A stretch of 64,000 bases of DNA from Brasilonema sennae CENA114 (GCF_006968745.1 NZ_CP030118.1:5329943-5393942), one strand, 5' to 3'. Numbered from the stretch's first letter, positions 34,478-43,478 are shown. Notes: generated by a model not told the origin, from the sequence alone. Translations and numbers: made by a program.

Positions 34478-35158
34478 GTTGTAATGGTGATTTTAAAAAA
34501 TAACTGTAACGCTTCTACATTTAGAGACTAAAAGAAAAAATGAAGTCAAAAAATAAATAAAAAATATATTTTTTTATTTATCTACTCTCTCTTTTACTTC
34601 TCGTTTAGACTTTATACTCTTCTACCTCTTTGGTAAGATTTATAACTACAGAAAAGTTTGAGAAAGGACATCAAGACATTTTATCAAACTTTTCAGAGTT
34701 GCTGCTTTTCCTAACAATTTTTGTGAAAATGAGGTATATCATGGGTGGTTAATCCTATTCTCTTTATCACAGTAACTTGAATGAAAAGCTTTGTGATGTT
34801 CATTAGGTAGAGATAAATAAGATGAGCCTGGTACATTAATGAATAACAAATCTAAGATACTAATGTTGCCAGTTTGGCAGACTTTATAAAAGTTCATTAT
34901 TGTATGGTTAGTTTAATAACTAACTTGTATCGTCAATTTCATAGCAACTTTTATCAGATACGTAAGTAAATTTTAATTTATATAAAAAAATTTTATCAAA
35001 TCAAATGTAACAATCTCAACACTTAAGTAGTTGTCAGTAGTTTTTTTTTAAGCTAATCGAAACTATAAAAAATACGGTTAATTACTAGTTTGATTTACTC
35101 AATTTCCATCGAGGCGATATTGATTTTTTAAGATTTGTAGGAAAATACCTTGTAATAT
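34478..35158. other. AT-rich intergenic region
   Basis: About 680 bases of low-GC DNA between divergently transcribed genes, with long A and T runs (e.g. 34555-34575, 35040-35050). It probably holds promoters for the kinase and the 35159 gene. I see no ORF, RNA gene or clear repeat. Confidence 0.45.
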
Positions 35159-35722
35159 ATGCAAAAAGAGTCAGAAAATAATTTCTGTCTGAACGAGAGT
35201 CTTTCTATTATGCATAACTCTTTTCGGCTAAATTTTTGTACGATTGGTATCGTGAGCTTCTTGACAATACACGGATGGACGTTACAGCAAAATTTAGGTA
35301 ATGCCAAAATTGAGTTGAAAAAAACCCAACAAAATCTTGAACAAGTACAGAGCCAGCTAAATGATAATAAACAAGAACTTCAAAGCCTCCGCCAGAGACT
35401 CAACAAAAAAAATTCAGACATTGTGATTATGAATATTTGTCTAGAAGGTGTAGGACGGGCGTTGTCAGATATGGGAAATGACAATCGTCCTGGAGCATTC
35501 TTTGAGTTATCATCTGTAGTGCTGCAATGTCGCCTAGCAGACAAAATTGCAGAAAAAACACGTATTGAACAGAGCCAATCAGCATCTGTGGAAGCTCACA
35601 CTTCAGTCAAGAATGTCAGTCAATGGTATCAGGACAGACAAAACATTGCACAAAGAAATATTCAGTTGAAAGAGCGAATGTTGAAAGCTCAACAGAAGCG
35701 GGAGAAAGATAATTCCATTTGA
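35159..35722 (+). CDS. Membrane-anchored coiled-coil protein of unknown function
   Basis: A 187-aa protein. A hydrophobic segment near 23-41 (RLNFCTIGIVSFLTIHGW) may be a signal anchor. It is followed by a long heptad-patterned Gln/Lys/Leu-rich helix (about 45-90: KKTQQNLEQVQSQLNDNKQE...). A short middle region has two Cys (CLEGVG, LQCRLADK), and a second helix runs from 125 to the end. A later ATG (MHNSFRLN, residue 18) is an alternative start. No family was recognised; the plan suggests a structural or scaffolding role at the membrane. Confidence 0.55.
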   Translation: MQKESENNFCLNESLSIMHNSFRLNFCTIGIVSFLTIHGWTLQQNLGNAKIELKKTQQNLEQVQSQLNDNKQELQSLRQRLNKKNSDIVIMNICLEGVGRALSDMGNDNRPGAFFELSSVVLQCRLADKIAEKTRIEQSQSASVEAHTSVKNVSQWYQDRQNIAQRNIQLKERMLKAQQKREKDNSI

Positions 35723-35870
35723 TTGTCCTACAGTTCCACAGGATTAATATTTAGATGATGAGTGACATAATAGGTACAAGTAGGCGCTCGCCCCCTTGAG
35801 ACGTCTCCTTTGGAGCATCGCTCTAGTCGCATTCAATCACAGAAGACTAAACAAAAACCGATGCAAGCCT

Positions 35871-36626
35871 ATGTACCAAATGAACCCCACGAGTTTGTTC
35901 TCCGGTAGAGCAACAGACTATGCTTTGTATCGACCAAGCTATCCAGCAGAGGCAATTAATATCATCTTAGAAGGATTTGACCAGCCGTCACAGCTCGTTG
36001 CAGCCGATATTGGAGCCGGGACAGGTATCGCTTCGCGGTTGTTAGGCGAACGCGAGATAAAAGTCATTGCCATTGAGCCAAATCCAGAAATGAGACTGGC
36101 GGCAACTGGACATCCAATGGTAGAATTTCGCTCTGGGACAGCAGAAGTGACAGGTTTCCCTGATGCATCGGTTGACTTAGTGACTTGTTTTCAATCTTTC
36201 CACTGGTTTAACCCTTCGCCAACGCTTTACGAGTTTCACCGCATCTTAAAGTCATCTGGACGTCTTGGTCTGGTTTGGGGTATCTGGGATGAAGACGACT
36301 CCTTCACTAAAGAATTTGACCGCTTAGTTTTCCAAAGCTCAAACAATATTCCTGGATTACCAAGTCGTGAGTCGATGATCAGCGCACTTCTGGAGAGTCC
36401 CTATTTCCAAAAAGTCCGCCAAACAAATGTTCCGTATCAGCAATGGTTAGATTTACAAGGATTGATTGGTCTTGCCCAAAGCCAAGGCTTTGTCCCACTT
36501 TCACCAGAGGAACGACAACCGCTTGTCGCTCAATTGCAAAAGCTACACGAGCAGGCGGCTGATACTAGTGGTAAAGTTTGTGTGGTCTACCGTATCGATA
36601 TTTACCTTGCTGAACCAATGGTGTAA
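35871..36626 (+). CDS. Class I SAM-dependent methyltransferase
   Basis: From ATG 35871 (or 35880) the product is about 251 aa. SAM-binding motif I is VAADIGAGTGIASRLL, motif II VIAIEPNPEMR, and the region FPDASVDLVTCFQSFHWF corresponds to motif post-II/III of the UbiE/Methyltransf_11 group. The frame stays open upstream to TTG 35796, but that part is encoded by a dispersed repeat (CTCGCCCCCTTGAGACGTCT), so it is excluded. The family has many small-molecule substrates; none can be inferred here. The 3' neighbour is a decayed copy of an amidase end. Confidence 0.82.
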   Translation: MYQMNPTSLFSGRATDYALYRPSYPAEAINIILEGFDQPSQLVAADIGAGTGIASRLLGEREIKVIAIEPNPEMRLAATGHPMVEFRSGTAEVTGFPDASVDLVTCFQSFHWFNPSPTLYEFHRILKSSGRLGLVWGIWDEDDSFTKEFDRLVFQSSNNIPGLPSRESMISALLESPYFQKVRQTNVPYQQWLDLQGLIGLAQSQGFVPLSPEERQPLVAQLQKLHEQAADTSGKVCVVYRIDIYLAEPMV

Positions 36627-36652
36627 GAGCGGTGTTGATGAATTTTATTCGC

Positions 36653-36733
36653 TCATCCTAAAGCTGGACGATGCTGAATGCAAGGTTTAGCAGCACAACT
36701 GGAAGCTGCTAAACTAATGAGGGTGGCTTCCGC
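36653..36733 (-). pseudogene. Truncated duplicate of the amidase 3' end
   Basis: This 81-bp segment matches 38339-38419, the last codons of the amidase gene, including the stop. It reads EATLISLAA..., AAKP, IQHRPALG-stop. Outside a hairpin loop only four or so bases differ. The loop (36696-36705) is inverted relative to the intact gene, changing QLE to SSC. The copy is not part of any complete gene. The GST and Crp genes lie between the two copies. Confidence 0.85.
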
Positions 36734-36759
36734 TCACTGTAGCTCTGAGAATTTGACCA

Positions 36760-37548
36760 ATGATCATCCTCTACGAACACCCCCTATCTCCGTATGCACA
36801 GAAGAACAAAATCGCCTTGCGCGAAAAGGGAGTTGAGTTTGAGATCAAGACGCCTGACGTGAGTGGGGGCGCGTTTGGGGGCAGTGAGTTTCTGGAAGCC
36901 AATCCTCGCGCCCAGATGCCGGTCCTCATTGACGGCGATGCCAAGATCTTCGACTCTACAATCATCCTTGAGTACATCGAAGACAAATGGTCCGAGCCAC
37001 CGCTGCTGCCTCCCAATCCAGCAGACCGAGCTCGTGTCCGCATGATTGAAGAGGTCATGGACACCTACTACGAGCCGATCAACTGGGGGGTGATGGAAAT
37101 CAACTTCTTTGGTCGGGCGAAGGGTTCGCTTGCCGAAACGATCGTTGGGAATGCCAAACAACAGGCTGCGAAGTGCCGTGAATGGCTGACGAAGCAGCTA
37201 GGCGATTGCGAATGGTTCAACGGCGACCGTTTTGGTTGGAGCGATCTGTGTGTCGTTCCCTACATTAACTCGTCGTCATTCATATTCGGGATTGGACCAG
37301 AAGCAAACTCCCCACTTGCTGATTGGTTCAAGCGCGTTAGTGTGCGTCCAAGCGTCGCTCAAACGTTGCAGGAAGCAAACGACTCTGTTGCCGGATTGGA
37401 GCAATTTTCGCATTTCGTTGAGCAAGGTTTGTTCAAACGTGAGTACCGTGACCATCGTCTTGAGTGGATGATTCGTATGGGTGGACTCCAAGTTGTACTC
37501 GATGGCATTGAGAAAGACAACATCCGATTCAGTAACGATTTCTCTTGA
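36760..37548 (+). CDS. Glutathione S-transferase family protein
   Basis: A 262-aa protein with an N-terminal thioredoxin-like GST domain (1-80: LYEHPLSPYAQKNKIALREK, then NPRAQMPVLIDGD and ESTII-like DSTIILEYIED with the Pro-loop and Ser/Asp that bind glutathione). An alpha-helical C-terminal domain carries WSDLCVVPYINS, the usual N-capping Asp region. The last 40 residues (YRDHRLEWMIRMGG...) are a subfamily-specific extension. It may detoxify electrophiles or act as a lyase. Base composition is more GC-rich than neighbours, and it sits between two copies of the amidase end, which fits acquisition by transfer. Confidence 0.83.
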   Translation: MIILYEHPLSPYAQKNKIALREKGVEFEIKTPDVSGGAFGGSEFLEANPRAQMPVLIDGDAKIFDSTIILEYIEDKWSEPPLLPPNPADRARVRMIEEVMDTYYEPINWGVMEINFFGRAKGSLAETIVGNAKQQAAKCREWLTKQLGDCEWFNGDRFGWSDLCVVPYINSSSFIFGIGPEANSPLADWFKRVSVRPSVAQTLQEANDSVAGLEQFSHFVEQGLFKREYRDHRLEWMIRMGGLQVVLDGIEKDNIRFSNDFS

Positions 37549-37581
37549 GAAAAACTAGAATACTTTGCGACACCAAAAGCC

Positions 37582-38319
37582 TCAAAGGATTTTCGGCGTT
37601 GCTGAATCAAGGTATGAATTACTACTATTATGCAACGCCGCAACTTCTTCTAGTTTTTTTGCATCCAGTATCGTTATCTTTCCACCCCGACTGTAAGCAA
37701 TCACTGACTTAAGACTTTTCATAAAGCGTACGCACTCTTCATAAGTAATGCCAATACTACGTGCAATTCGATAGTAAGGCAATTGGATTTTCAAAACTTC
37801 TCCTTGCGGAGTTGATTCTGTACCATCATGCTCAGCAAAATATTGAATTATTCTTGCCAACCTGACAATGGCTCTTTCAGAAACTAATCCATGAACTGTT
37901 TCATGCAATTGCTGAATTCTCGAATTAAAAACCATCAGCATCCGTAGAGCAATATCAGGGTTTTCTTGAATAGCTTTGAGTAGAGCATCTCGTTGTACAG
38001 TCAGAATCTCACAATCACTCAAAGCTGTGACAGTTGCAGGCGCAATACCATTTCCCAACAGTGCAGGAGCAGCAAAAATTTCCCCAGCACAAAGGGTGCG
38101 AAGAATCGTTTCTTTCCCCGTTCCTGCTGTTTTTGTCATTTGAATTGACCCACTCACTAAAGCAAACAATACATCTGGTAGAGCATCGCCTTCATGCAGG
38201 ATAATTTCTCCCTTAAGATAACGTCGCACTTGGGTGTGAGGCTGCAAACTCAATTTATCTGAAGGCTCTAAACCTACAAATACGGCAATTTGTGAAATTT
38301 GTTCAATGCTTGCCTGCAT
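37582..38319 (-). CDS. Crp/Fnr-family transcription regulator
   Basis: A 245-aa regulator. Residues of about 12-125 form the cyclic-nucleotide-binding-type beta-barrel (YLKGEIILHEGDALPDVLFA, SGSIQMTK, GEIFAAPALLGNG). A long dimerisation helix (ALRMLMVFNSRIQQLHETV) is followed by a winged helix-turn-helix (LPYYRIARSIGITYEECVRF...). The key Arg-Ser pair of true cAMP sites (RxAT/S) is not clear, so the ligand may differ; no Cys cluster of Fnr type is visible. It starts 19 nt after the amidase stop and is on the same strand, so both are probably one transcript. Confidence 0.85.
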   Translation of the reverse strand: MQASIEQISQIAVFVGLEPSDKLSLQPHTQVRRYLKGEIILHEGDALPDVLFALVSGSIQMTKTAGTGKETILRTLCAGEIFAAPALLGNGIAPATVTALSDCEILTVQRDALLKAIQENPDIALRMLMVFNSRIQQLHETVHGLVSERAIVRLARIIQYFAEHDGTESTPQGEVLKIQLPYYRIARSIGITYEECVRFMKSLKSVIAYSRGGKITILDAKKLEEVAALHNSSNSYLDSATPKIL

Positions 38320-38338
38320 AATGATTTAGGAAAATTAT

Positions 38339-39733
38339 TCATCCTAAAGCTGGACGATGCTGAATCCAAGGTTTAGCAGCTTCCAGTTGCGCTGCTAAGC
38401 TAATGAGAGTGGCTTCGGCTGCGGGGCGTCCCACTAATTGTACGCTTATCGGTAAACCGAGTTCATCAAAACCTACAGGAAGAGCGATCGCCGGTTGTCC
38501 AGTTGCATTCGCTGGTGGACAAGGTGCAACCCAATCAACAATCTTTTGGAATGTCTCTTCTGGACTCAAGTTTGCCCACTCTCCCACGCGGATAGGTGAA
38601 TGTAAGTAAACTGGCAACACAAGCACATCAATCGTGTCGAAAAGTGCGACAATTTGTCGTGCTACCGCCTGCATTTGGGAAACTGCTCGCAAGTACTCAC
38701 CCGCAGAACCTGTTCTAGCCAACAACCAACGATTCAATGGCTGTAAAGCCTCAGCAGGTATTCCCGACCCAGCGACGCTTGTTTGCCAAACAAATTGAAA
38801 TGGTTCAACTAATCGACTAAGATCTATGCTCGTCTGCTCAACTGTGTGACCAAGTTCTTGTAATAATTGCACTGTTTGCAGAACGCCTTGCTCACAGTTA
38901 GCATCAGCTTTCCCTATAGGAGGGGTACTTGTTGCATAAGCAATTCGCAAACGACCAGGTTTTTCTTTTGTATAAGCAAGAAACGAGGGTTCTGGGTTGG
39001 GTAACCAATATGGATCGCCTGTGACATATCCAGACATGACATCTAAAAGAGCAGCCGCATCAGCAACAGTACGTGCTATTGGACCATTTGTCGCAATACC
39101 ACTAAGGCTATCGCCCACCGGTGCATGAGTCACCCTTCCTCTTGATGGCTTGATTCCCACTAAACCACAACAAGCTGCAGGACCACGAATTGAACCACCA
39201 CCATCAGAACCTTGAGCGATCGCACATAATCCTGCTGCTACCGCTGCGGCTGCACCACCACTGGAACCGCCTGGGGTGTAGTCTAAATTCCACGGATTTC
39301 TGGCTGGGGGAAAACCCGTAGGTTCTGTGTAAGGAGTTGAACCAATTTCTGATGTTGCTGTTTTGCCCAGAAGAATAAACCCAGCTTGCTTAATCTTGAC
39401 TACTACCCCACTATCATGGTCAGCGATATTATCTAGTAACGCGGGATTTCCGTAAGTACAAGGGACACCTGCAACAGGGTTGAGGTCTTTAATAGAAATC
39501 GGCACTCCAAAAAACGGTGGTAGTTCTGAGGTATTAGAAAGGATTTCTGTTTTGGCTTTGGCATCTGCGATCGCTTGTTCTGCCATCACCGTAAAATAAC
39601 TTCCCAACTGAGGATTCAACCTAGAGATGCGTTCTAAATAGACTTCCACCAACTCCAACGGCGATACCTCTCGGCGTCGGATTAACTGTGCTTGTTCTAG
39701 TGCTGGGGTAAAAGCTAAATCAGTTTTATTCAT
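38339..39733 (-). CDS. Amidase (amidase-signature family)
   Basis: A 464-aa amidohydrolase. The Ser-cisSer-Lys triad is visible as K82 in PISIKDLNPVAGV, S157 in TPGGSSGG, and the nucleophile S181 in SDGGGSIRGPAACCG. Length and order fit the amidase-signature family (related to GatA and fatty-acid amide hydrolases). Without gatB/gatC neighbours and given sequence features it is a general amidase of unknown substrate. It appears to be cotranscribed with the Crp-type gene. A decayed second copy of its last 27 codons lies at 36653-36733. Confidence 0.87.
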   Translation of the reverse strand: MNKTDLAFTPALEQAQLIRRREVSPLELVEVYLERISRLNPQLGSYFTVMAEQAIADAKAKTEILSNTSELPPFFGVPISIKDLNPVAGVPCTYGNPALLDNIADHDSGVVVKIKQAGFILLGKTATSEIGSTPYTEPTGFPPARNPWNLDYTPGGSSGGAAAAVAAGLCAIAQGSDGGGSIRGPAACCGLVGIKPSRGRVTHAPVGDSLSGIATNGPIARTVADAAALLDVMSGYVTGDPYWLPNPEPSFLAYTKEKPGRLRIAYATSTPPIGKADANCEQGVLQTVQLLQELGHTVEQTSIDLSRLVEPFQFVWQTSVAGSGIPAEALQPLNRWLLARTGSAGEYLRAVSQMQAVARQIVALFDTIDVLVLPVYLHSPIRVGEWANLSPEETFQKIVDWVAPCPPANATGQPAIALPVGFDELGLPISVQLVGRPAAEATLISLAAQLEAAKPWIQHRPALG

Positions 39734-39756
39734 TAGAATAATGACCTCATTTTAAA

Positions 39757-39785
39757 CAAAAATCCCCTGTTTTTGGGGATTGGAT
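39757..39785 (-). terminator. Rho-independent terminator of the second vapBC pair
   Basis: On the minus strand AATCCCC (39781-39775) pairs with GGGGATT (39767-39761) and is followed by TTTTTG. It lies about 130 nt past the PIN gene stop and just before the amidase start, separating the two units. Confidence 0.75.
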
Positions 39786-39909
39786 TTTGTTTTACACTCT
39801 CAAAAAGGTTACGATTTTTACGTTTTATAACCAAAAGAGAATTTTGTATATCCAGGGTTATATTACACTAGTTTTATTCTGTTAATATTTTGTAGTCATT
39901 TTAGCTTGT

Positions 39910-40329
39910 TTAAATATCTTCCACCCACAGGAGAGAGCTTGCAAAAGTACTATTCTTGAGTGCGTTGTAAAATTTTTGGTCGGCTGTTACCATTTGGCAT
40001 CCTTGCGTGATAGCTAGAGCTAGATAAAGGCTGTCATAAACTGCCGCATCCGTCTGTATCGCAATATTTAAAGCAAAAGGCATCAATGGCTGAGATAAAT
40101 ACACCTCTATAGGAACCGTGTTCAAGTCTGCTAGAGTCTGTCGTGCGTTATCAGGGCTATCATCATCACGACGTACCCGTTTCCACAAAACATTTCCTAC
40201 TTCTGCAAAGAAGAAATCTGGGACTAAAAAGTTGTGAGCACTTGCCAGCAACTGCCTAGCTGCATTGGAATAAATTTCAGGCACAAACCATTTGATAGCA
40301 ACGCTAGCATCCAGAACATAGCGGCTCAT
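39910..40329 (-). CDS. vapC: PIN-domain toxin (VapC-like)
   Basis: A 139-aa PIN protein with all four acidic positions: D7 in YVLDASVAIKWF, E43 in FFFAEVGNVLWK, D99 in AVYDSLYLALA and D117 in VTADQKFYNAL. This subgroup (LDASVAIKWF, YDSLYLALA) is frequent in cyanobacteria. It overlaps the antitoxin stop by four bases (ATGA), indicating coupled translation. It acts as a presumed RNase held in check by the partner. A fragment of a second copy of its C-terminus lies at 40690-40722. Confidence 0.87.
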   Translation of the reverse strand: MSRYVLDASVAIKWFVPEIYSNAARQLLASAHNFLVPDFFFAEVGNVLWKRVRRDDDSPDNARQTLADLNTVPIEVYLSQPLMPFALNIAIQTDAAVYDSLYLALAITQGCQMVTADQKFYNALKNSTFASSLLWVEDI

Positions 40330-40577
40330 CGTTGGCGATCCTCACGGATCAGTTCTGCACTATCGCTGAAAGTTCTGCCTGTGTACCTAGCCTGAGCTCG
40401 TGCTACTGCTTCTCTTGCCTTCGCCATATCACCGCCCGTATGATATGCCTCATTTTCCGCAGCTTGCTGTAGTATATGTTTTAATTCTTCTTGCAAAGAG
40501 CGACCATGCTGTTTCGCAAGGATTTCAATCTTTCCAAGAATCATCGGGTCTATATCTTCTACTAAAACTTGAGCCAT
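40326..40577 (-). CDS. FitA/VapB-like antitoxin
   Basis: An 83-aa antitoxin. The N-terminal half (VLVEDIDPMILGKIEILAKQ then HGRSLQEELKHILQQA) has the ribbon-helix-helix pattern of FitA/StbC-type antitoxins. The C-terminal half is charged and flexible and would wrap around the PIN toxin. It precedes and overlaps the toxin gene by 4 bp. Dimers probably repress their own promoter within 40578-40640. Confidence 0.82.
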   Translation of the reverse strand: MAQVLVEDIDPMILGKIEILAKQHGRSLQEELKHILQQAAENEAYHTGGDMAKAREAVARAQARYTGRTFSDSAELIREDRQR

Positions 40578-40628
40578 AGTAGACTTCCAATTATTTGAAC
40601 AGGTTGTTGAGATTATAGCAAGGCTTGA

Positions 40629-40674
40629 GCGATAGCTTCTCTACGAGACGCTGCTGCGCTCCGCGCAGATCGCT
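40629..40674. repeat. Palindromic repeat of the same family as in the monooxygenase gene
   Basis: GCGATAGCTTCTCTACGAGA, then CGCTGCTGCGCTCCGCGCAG and ATCGCT. It matches 19949-19984 except for an extra internal segment. Confidence 0.65.
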
Positions 40675-40689
40675 TGTTCACATCTGTTT

Positions 40690-40722
40690 CAACCATAGGA
40701 GATAGCTTGCAAAAGTGCTGTT
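40690..40722 (-). pseudogene. VapC C-terminal fragment
   Basis: Eleven codons read NSTFASYLLWL, against NSTFASSLLWV at the end of the intact PIN toxin (39910-40329). The DNA identity (e.g. AGCTTGCAAAAGT) is much higher than expected by chance. It marks a former second vapBC locus directly upstream of the intact one. Confidence 0.6.
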
Positions 40723-40738
40723 GTGAATGAATAACCAG

Positions 40739-40873
40739 TTATTGTTGTTGCTCTATCTCTGGGTAACCAGGACGCAATTGTGCGAAAATGTTTTTGCATA
40801 CTAAAGAACCATTGACACAAACGTTAAAAGATGCAAAATCTTCGATAAAATCTACCGTTAGAACTGTTCTTGG
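40739..40873 (-). pseudogene. Remnant of an unrecognised gene
   Basis: A 44-codon open stretch without a start codon reads RTVLTVDFIEDFASFNVCVN, then GSLVCKNIFAQLRPGYPEIE and QQQ-stop. The composition is protein-like, with a smooth transition to the stop. The 5' part is missing. No family was recognised. Confidence 0.35.
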
Positions 40874-41038
40874 TCACGAATGATCAGATTGTCGTAAGCA
40901 TTTAAGCGCTGTGGCTTTTAGCCCGGAGAGTGTCAAAAGGCATCTTCCTTTGTAAACAGGTAAACGTCATACTCATTAGCGATGACAAGTACAACTGAAA
41001 ACTGATGTAATAAGAATGCTGTTGTCAATGCTGGAGCG

Positions 41039-42187
41039 ATGACTAAGCGAGTTTTAATTCTTGGAGGGAGAGGGCGGATCGGTGGTAGCGTTGCCAAAGA
41101 CCTTCTCACCCATACACAAGCAGAAGTGACAATCACAGGACGCACACCAGGTAATAGAACGGGCGACTCAAGAGTGCAACATTTGGTGTTAGACTTGGCC
41201 GATGTTGAGAAACTGAAGAAGGCGATCGCCTCTACCGATTTGGTAGTTCACTGTGCTGGTCCTTTTCACTACCGAGATGCCAATGTTCTCAAAATCTGTA
41301 TTGAACATGGTGTCAATTACGTAGATGTCAGTGACCACCGTTCTTATACCAGTAAGGCTCTCATCTACAACGATGCAGCCGTATCTGCAGGTGTCACAGC
41401 GATAGTTAACACTGGTATCTTCCCTGGCATTTCTAACAGCATGGTACGTCAGGGTGTTGAGCAATTCGATACACCAGAAAAGATTCATTTGAGTTATTTA
41501 GTATCTGGTTCTGGCGGGGCTGGTGTCACCGTCATGCGAACAACCTTTTTAGGTTTACAACAACCAATTGAAGCTTGGATAGATGGAAAATGGCAGACAG
41601 TCAAACCCTACAGCCAGCGTGAAAATCTTGACTTTCCACCTCCATATGGTCGTAGCGGAGTGTACTGGTTTGATATGCCAGAAACTTTTACACTACCTCA
41701 TGCTTTTCCCTCAGTGAAAACAGTCATTACAAAATTTGGTTCAGTTCCCGATTTTTATAATCACCTAACTTGGATAGCTGCCCACATTTTTCCTAAGCAA
41801 CTGATGCAACAGAAAAGCGCTATTGAATTTTTGGCTCATGTTAGTCATTTTATGACCGATGTGACCAATCCTTTCAGTGGTATTGGAGTTACAGTTCGCT
41901 CAGAAATTACAGGTCAAAAAGATGATAAGATAGCAACTTTTTGCTCTACTTTAGTGCATGAAAATACCGCAGTAGCTTCGGGCTGTGGCACGGGTAGTAT
42001 TGCTCAATTATTACTAGATGGTAAGTTGAAAAAACCCGGTGTTTCACCTGTTGAAGAAGCACTGCCAACAGATTTATTTGAGCAAACAATGCAAAGTCGG
42101 AGTATTGACATTAGTCACGAATGGTTGTACAAGCAAAAGTTCGATAACAGACAGATAGAAAACGAGTACCCACGTAGAAAAACTTAG
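41039..42187 (+). CDS. Saccharopine dehydrogenase-like NAD(P)-binding protein
   Basis: A 382-aa protein. The N-terminal Rossmann motif is VLILGGRGRIGGSVAKDL (5-22), followed by VTITGRTPGN, LVLDLADVEKLKKAI and VVHCAGPFHYRD, the characteristic 'C-A-G-P-F/Y' segment of the saccharopine dehydrogenase NADP-binding family (PF03435). YVDVSDHRSY and GIFPGISN follow as in the family. The substrate is unknown; in bacteria these enzymes act on lysine, polyamine or lipid-linked substrates. The strong ORF from ATG has no good ribosome site (GGAGCG 4 nt upstream). No operon partner is seen. Confidence 0.82.
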   Translation: MTKRVLILGGRGRIGGSVAKDLLTHTQAEVTITGRTPGNRTGDSRVQHLVLDLADVEKLKKAIASTDLVVHCAGPFHYRDANVLKICIEHGVNYVDVSDHRSYTSKALIYNDAAVSAGVTAIVNTGIFPGISNSMVRQGVEQFDTPEKIHLSYLVSGSGGAGVTVMRTTFLGLQQPIEAWIDGKWQTVKPYSQRENLDFPPPYGRSGVYWFDMPETFTLPHAFPSVKTVITKFGSVPDFYNHLTWIAAHIFPKQLMQQKSAIEFLAHVSHFMTDVTNPFSGIGVTVRSEITGQKDDKIATFCSTLVHENTAVASGCGTGSIAQLLLDGKLKKPGVSPVEEALPTDLFEQTMQSRSIDISHEWLYKQKFDNRQIENEYPRRKT

Positions 42188-42434
42188 TTGATAGGACGGG
42201 GAATCTTTTAAATTTGATGTTTTTTGATAGCATAAGCCCAAAGCGCTCCCGCTAGGAGTACAAAGTCGCATGCTCACAAGGCATAGCTTAGTGCGAACAT
42301 GCGACACTTTGAACATAGAATTGTTAATGTACCCTCAAAGCAGGAGGCAAAGTTATACTAAACCACGTAATATTCCTGTGATTTCCATTCCTGCCAAACC
42401 TAAACAAATAAAACGAGAGAAGGAGAGTATTGCC

Positions 42435-42821
42435 ATGCAATTCATTTTAGCTATTTTTAATAAAGCCTTGCGCCAGAGTATTGTAGTTGTAGGGTTGATG
42501 GCTTTAATTAGCTTATCAAGTGTATTTTTTTTTGTTGAACCTAGCTATGCAATAGGATTTACATCAGAAAAACCAGCATTTCCAGGACAGAAACTCACAC
42601 CTGAAGAAAAGATTGGCCGTGCTTACGAATATGACCCTGGTGTTGGTGTTCAGGAAGAAGATAGAGAACAGGAATATGAGCAAGCAGTAAAAGACTCTGA
42701 AAACCTAGAAACTGTTGAGAAAGCTTACGAAAGGAATGAGAAGGCTTACGAGCAGCAAAATCCGCAGCCGAATTTGATTCAAAAAGCTGAAAAAGCGATT
42801 GAGAAAGCAACAGGAAAGTAA
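42435..42821 (+). CDS. Small exported helical protein
   Basis: ATG 42435 is chosen because GAGAAGGAGAG lies 8-18 nt upstream and a signal peptide begins there (QFILAIFNKALRQSIVVVGL..., cut after SYA). The longer frame upstream is non-coding and includes a TCGCATG/CATGCGA foldback (42265-42305). The mature part (about 95 aa) is Glu/Lys/Tyr-rich with YEYDPGVGVQEEDREQEYEQ and repeated K/EAYERN-EKAYEQ, likely helical. The function is unknown; the build resembles the 31.3-kb LEA-like protein. Confidence 0.6.
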   Translation: MQFILAIFNKALRQSIVVVGLMALISLSSVFFFVEPSYAIGFTSEKPAFPGQKLTPEEKIGRAYEYDPGVGVQEEDREQEYEQAVKDSENLETVEKAYERNEKAYEQQNPQPNLIQKAEKAIEKATGK

Positions 42822-42954
42822 AAGTAGACAAAATGAGGGAGATGAAGAAGTTCTCTCCCCAATACCGTTTAGCTTAACCTTGATTCATCCCAACACTCAC
42901 CCAGTGGATAGAGTGTAGTGCTTTTTGCGGTTTAAGCTAATAGCAGCAAACGCT

Positions 42955-43335
42955 CTAATACACCAAATTTCCAGTACCGCGCAGCTGACGTAAAGAATTT
43001 ATACAATACGGGCAGTCACAGGTAAATAACCGCATCGCAGCATTACTTTCCTCTTCAGTAAAGTTCAGCATGGCGACGTTGTGATCTGATTTGTTTGTAG
43101 TAATAGTTGTTGAACGCACAGGCGGGGCATTTGGATTTCTTTCAGAATCTTTAATGCATACAGGAGTTTTGTAACTAGCGTGGGGATGTGTTATGCAGGT
43201 ACGACCATCGTTGGTATGCGTTAATTTCTGAGTCATACCAGCAGCGTGGGCGGGATTGATAACTCCCAGTGTAGACATCAGAGATACAAAAATGGAGGAA
43301 CTAGAAAGCAAATTCAGTATAAGTTTTCTGTTCAT
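42955..43335 (-). CDS. Small exported Cys-containing protein
   Basis: From ATG 43335 the product is 126 aa, with a clear signal peptide (KLILNLLSSSSIFVSLMSTL, cut after AHA). The earlier start at 43440 would bury the signal peptide, so it is rejected. The mature domain has a CITHP/PVCIKD Cys pair and a C-terminal LFTCDCPYCINSLRQL cluster with three Cys in a C-x-C-x2-C pattern, suggesting metal binding or a redox role in the periplasm. No known family was recognised. Confidence 0.62.
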   Translation of the reverse strand: MNRKLILNLLSSSSIFVSLMSTLGVINPAHAAGMTQKLTHTNDGRTCITHPHASYKTPVCIKDSERNPNAPPVRSTTITTNKSDHNVAMLNFTEEESNAAMRLFTCDCPYCINSLRQLRGTGNLVY

Positions 43336-43478
43336 GGGTTTCCTTGAAAAACGTGTATGAGCGCTCAGGTTATTTGATTCACTGTCAAAAGAGCAAGTGA
43401 CTTTTTTCCTGAAATAATCTAGTTTGACAATGGGCACCACAACTTTGTTTCCCTTTGCACTTCATTTCGTTAAAAATT

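Noticed and set aside
37359..37643. Minus-strand ORF over the GST end
   Set aside because: It is antisense to conserved GST codons and overlaps the Crp gene end in another frame.
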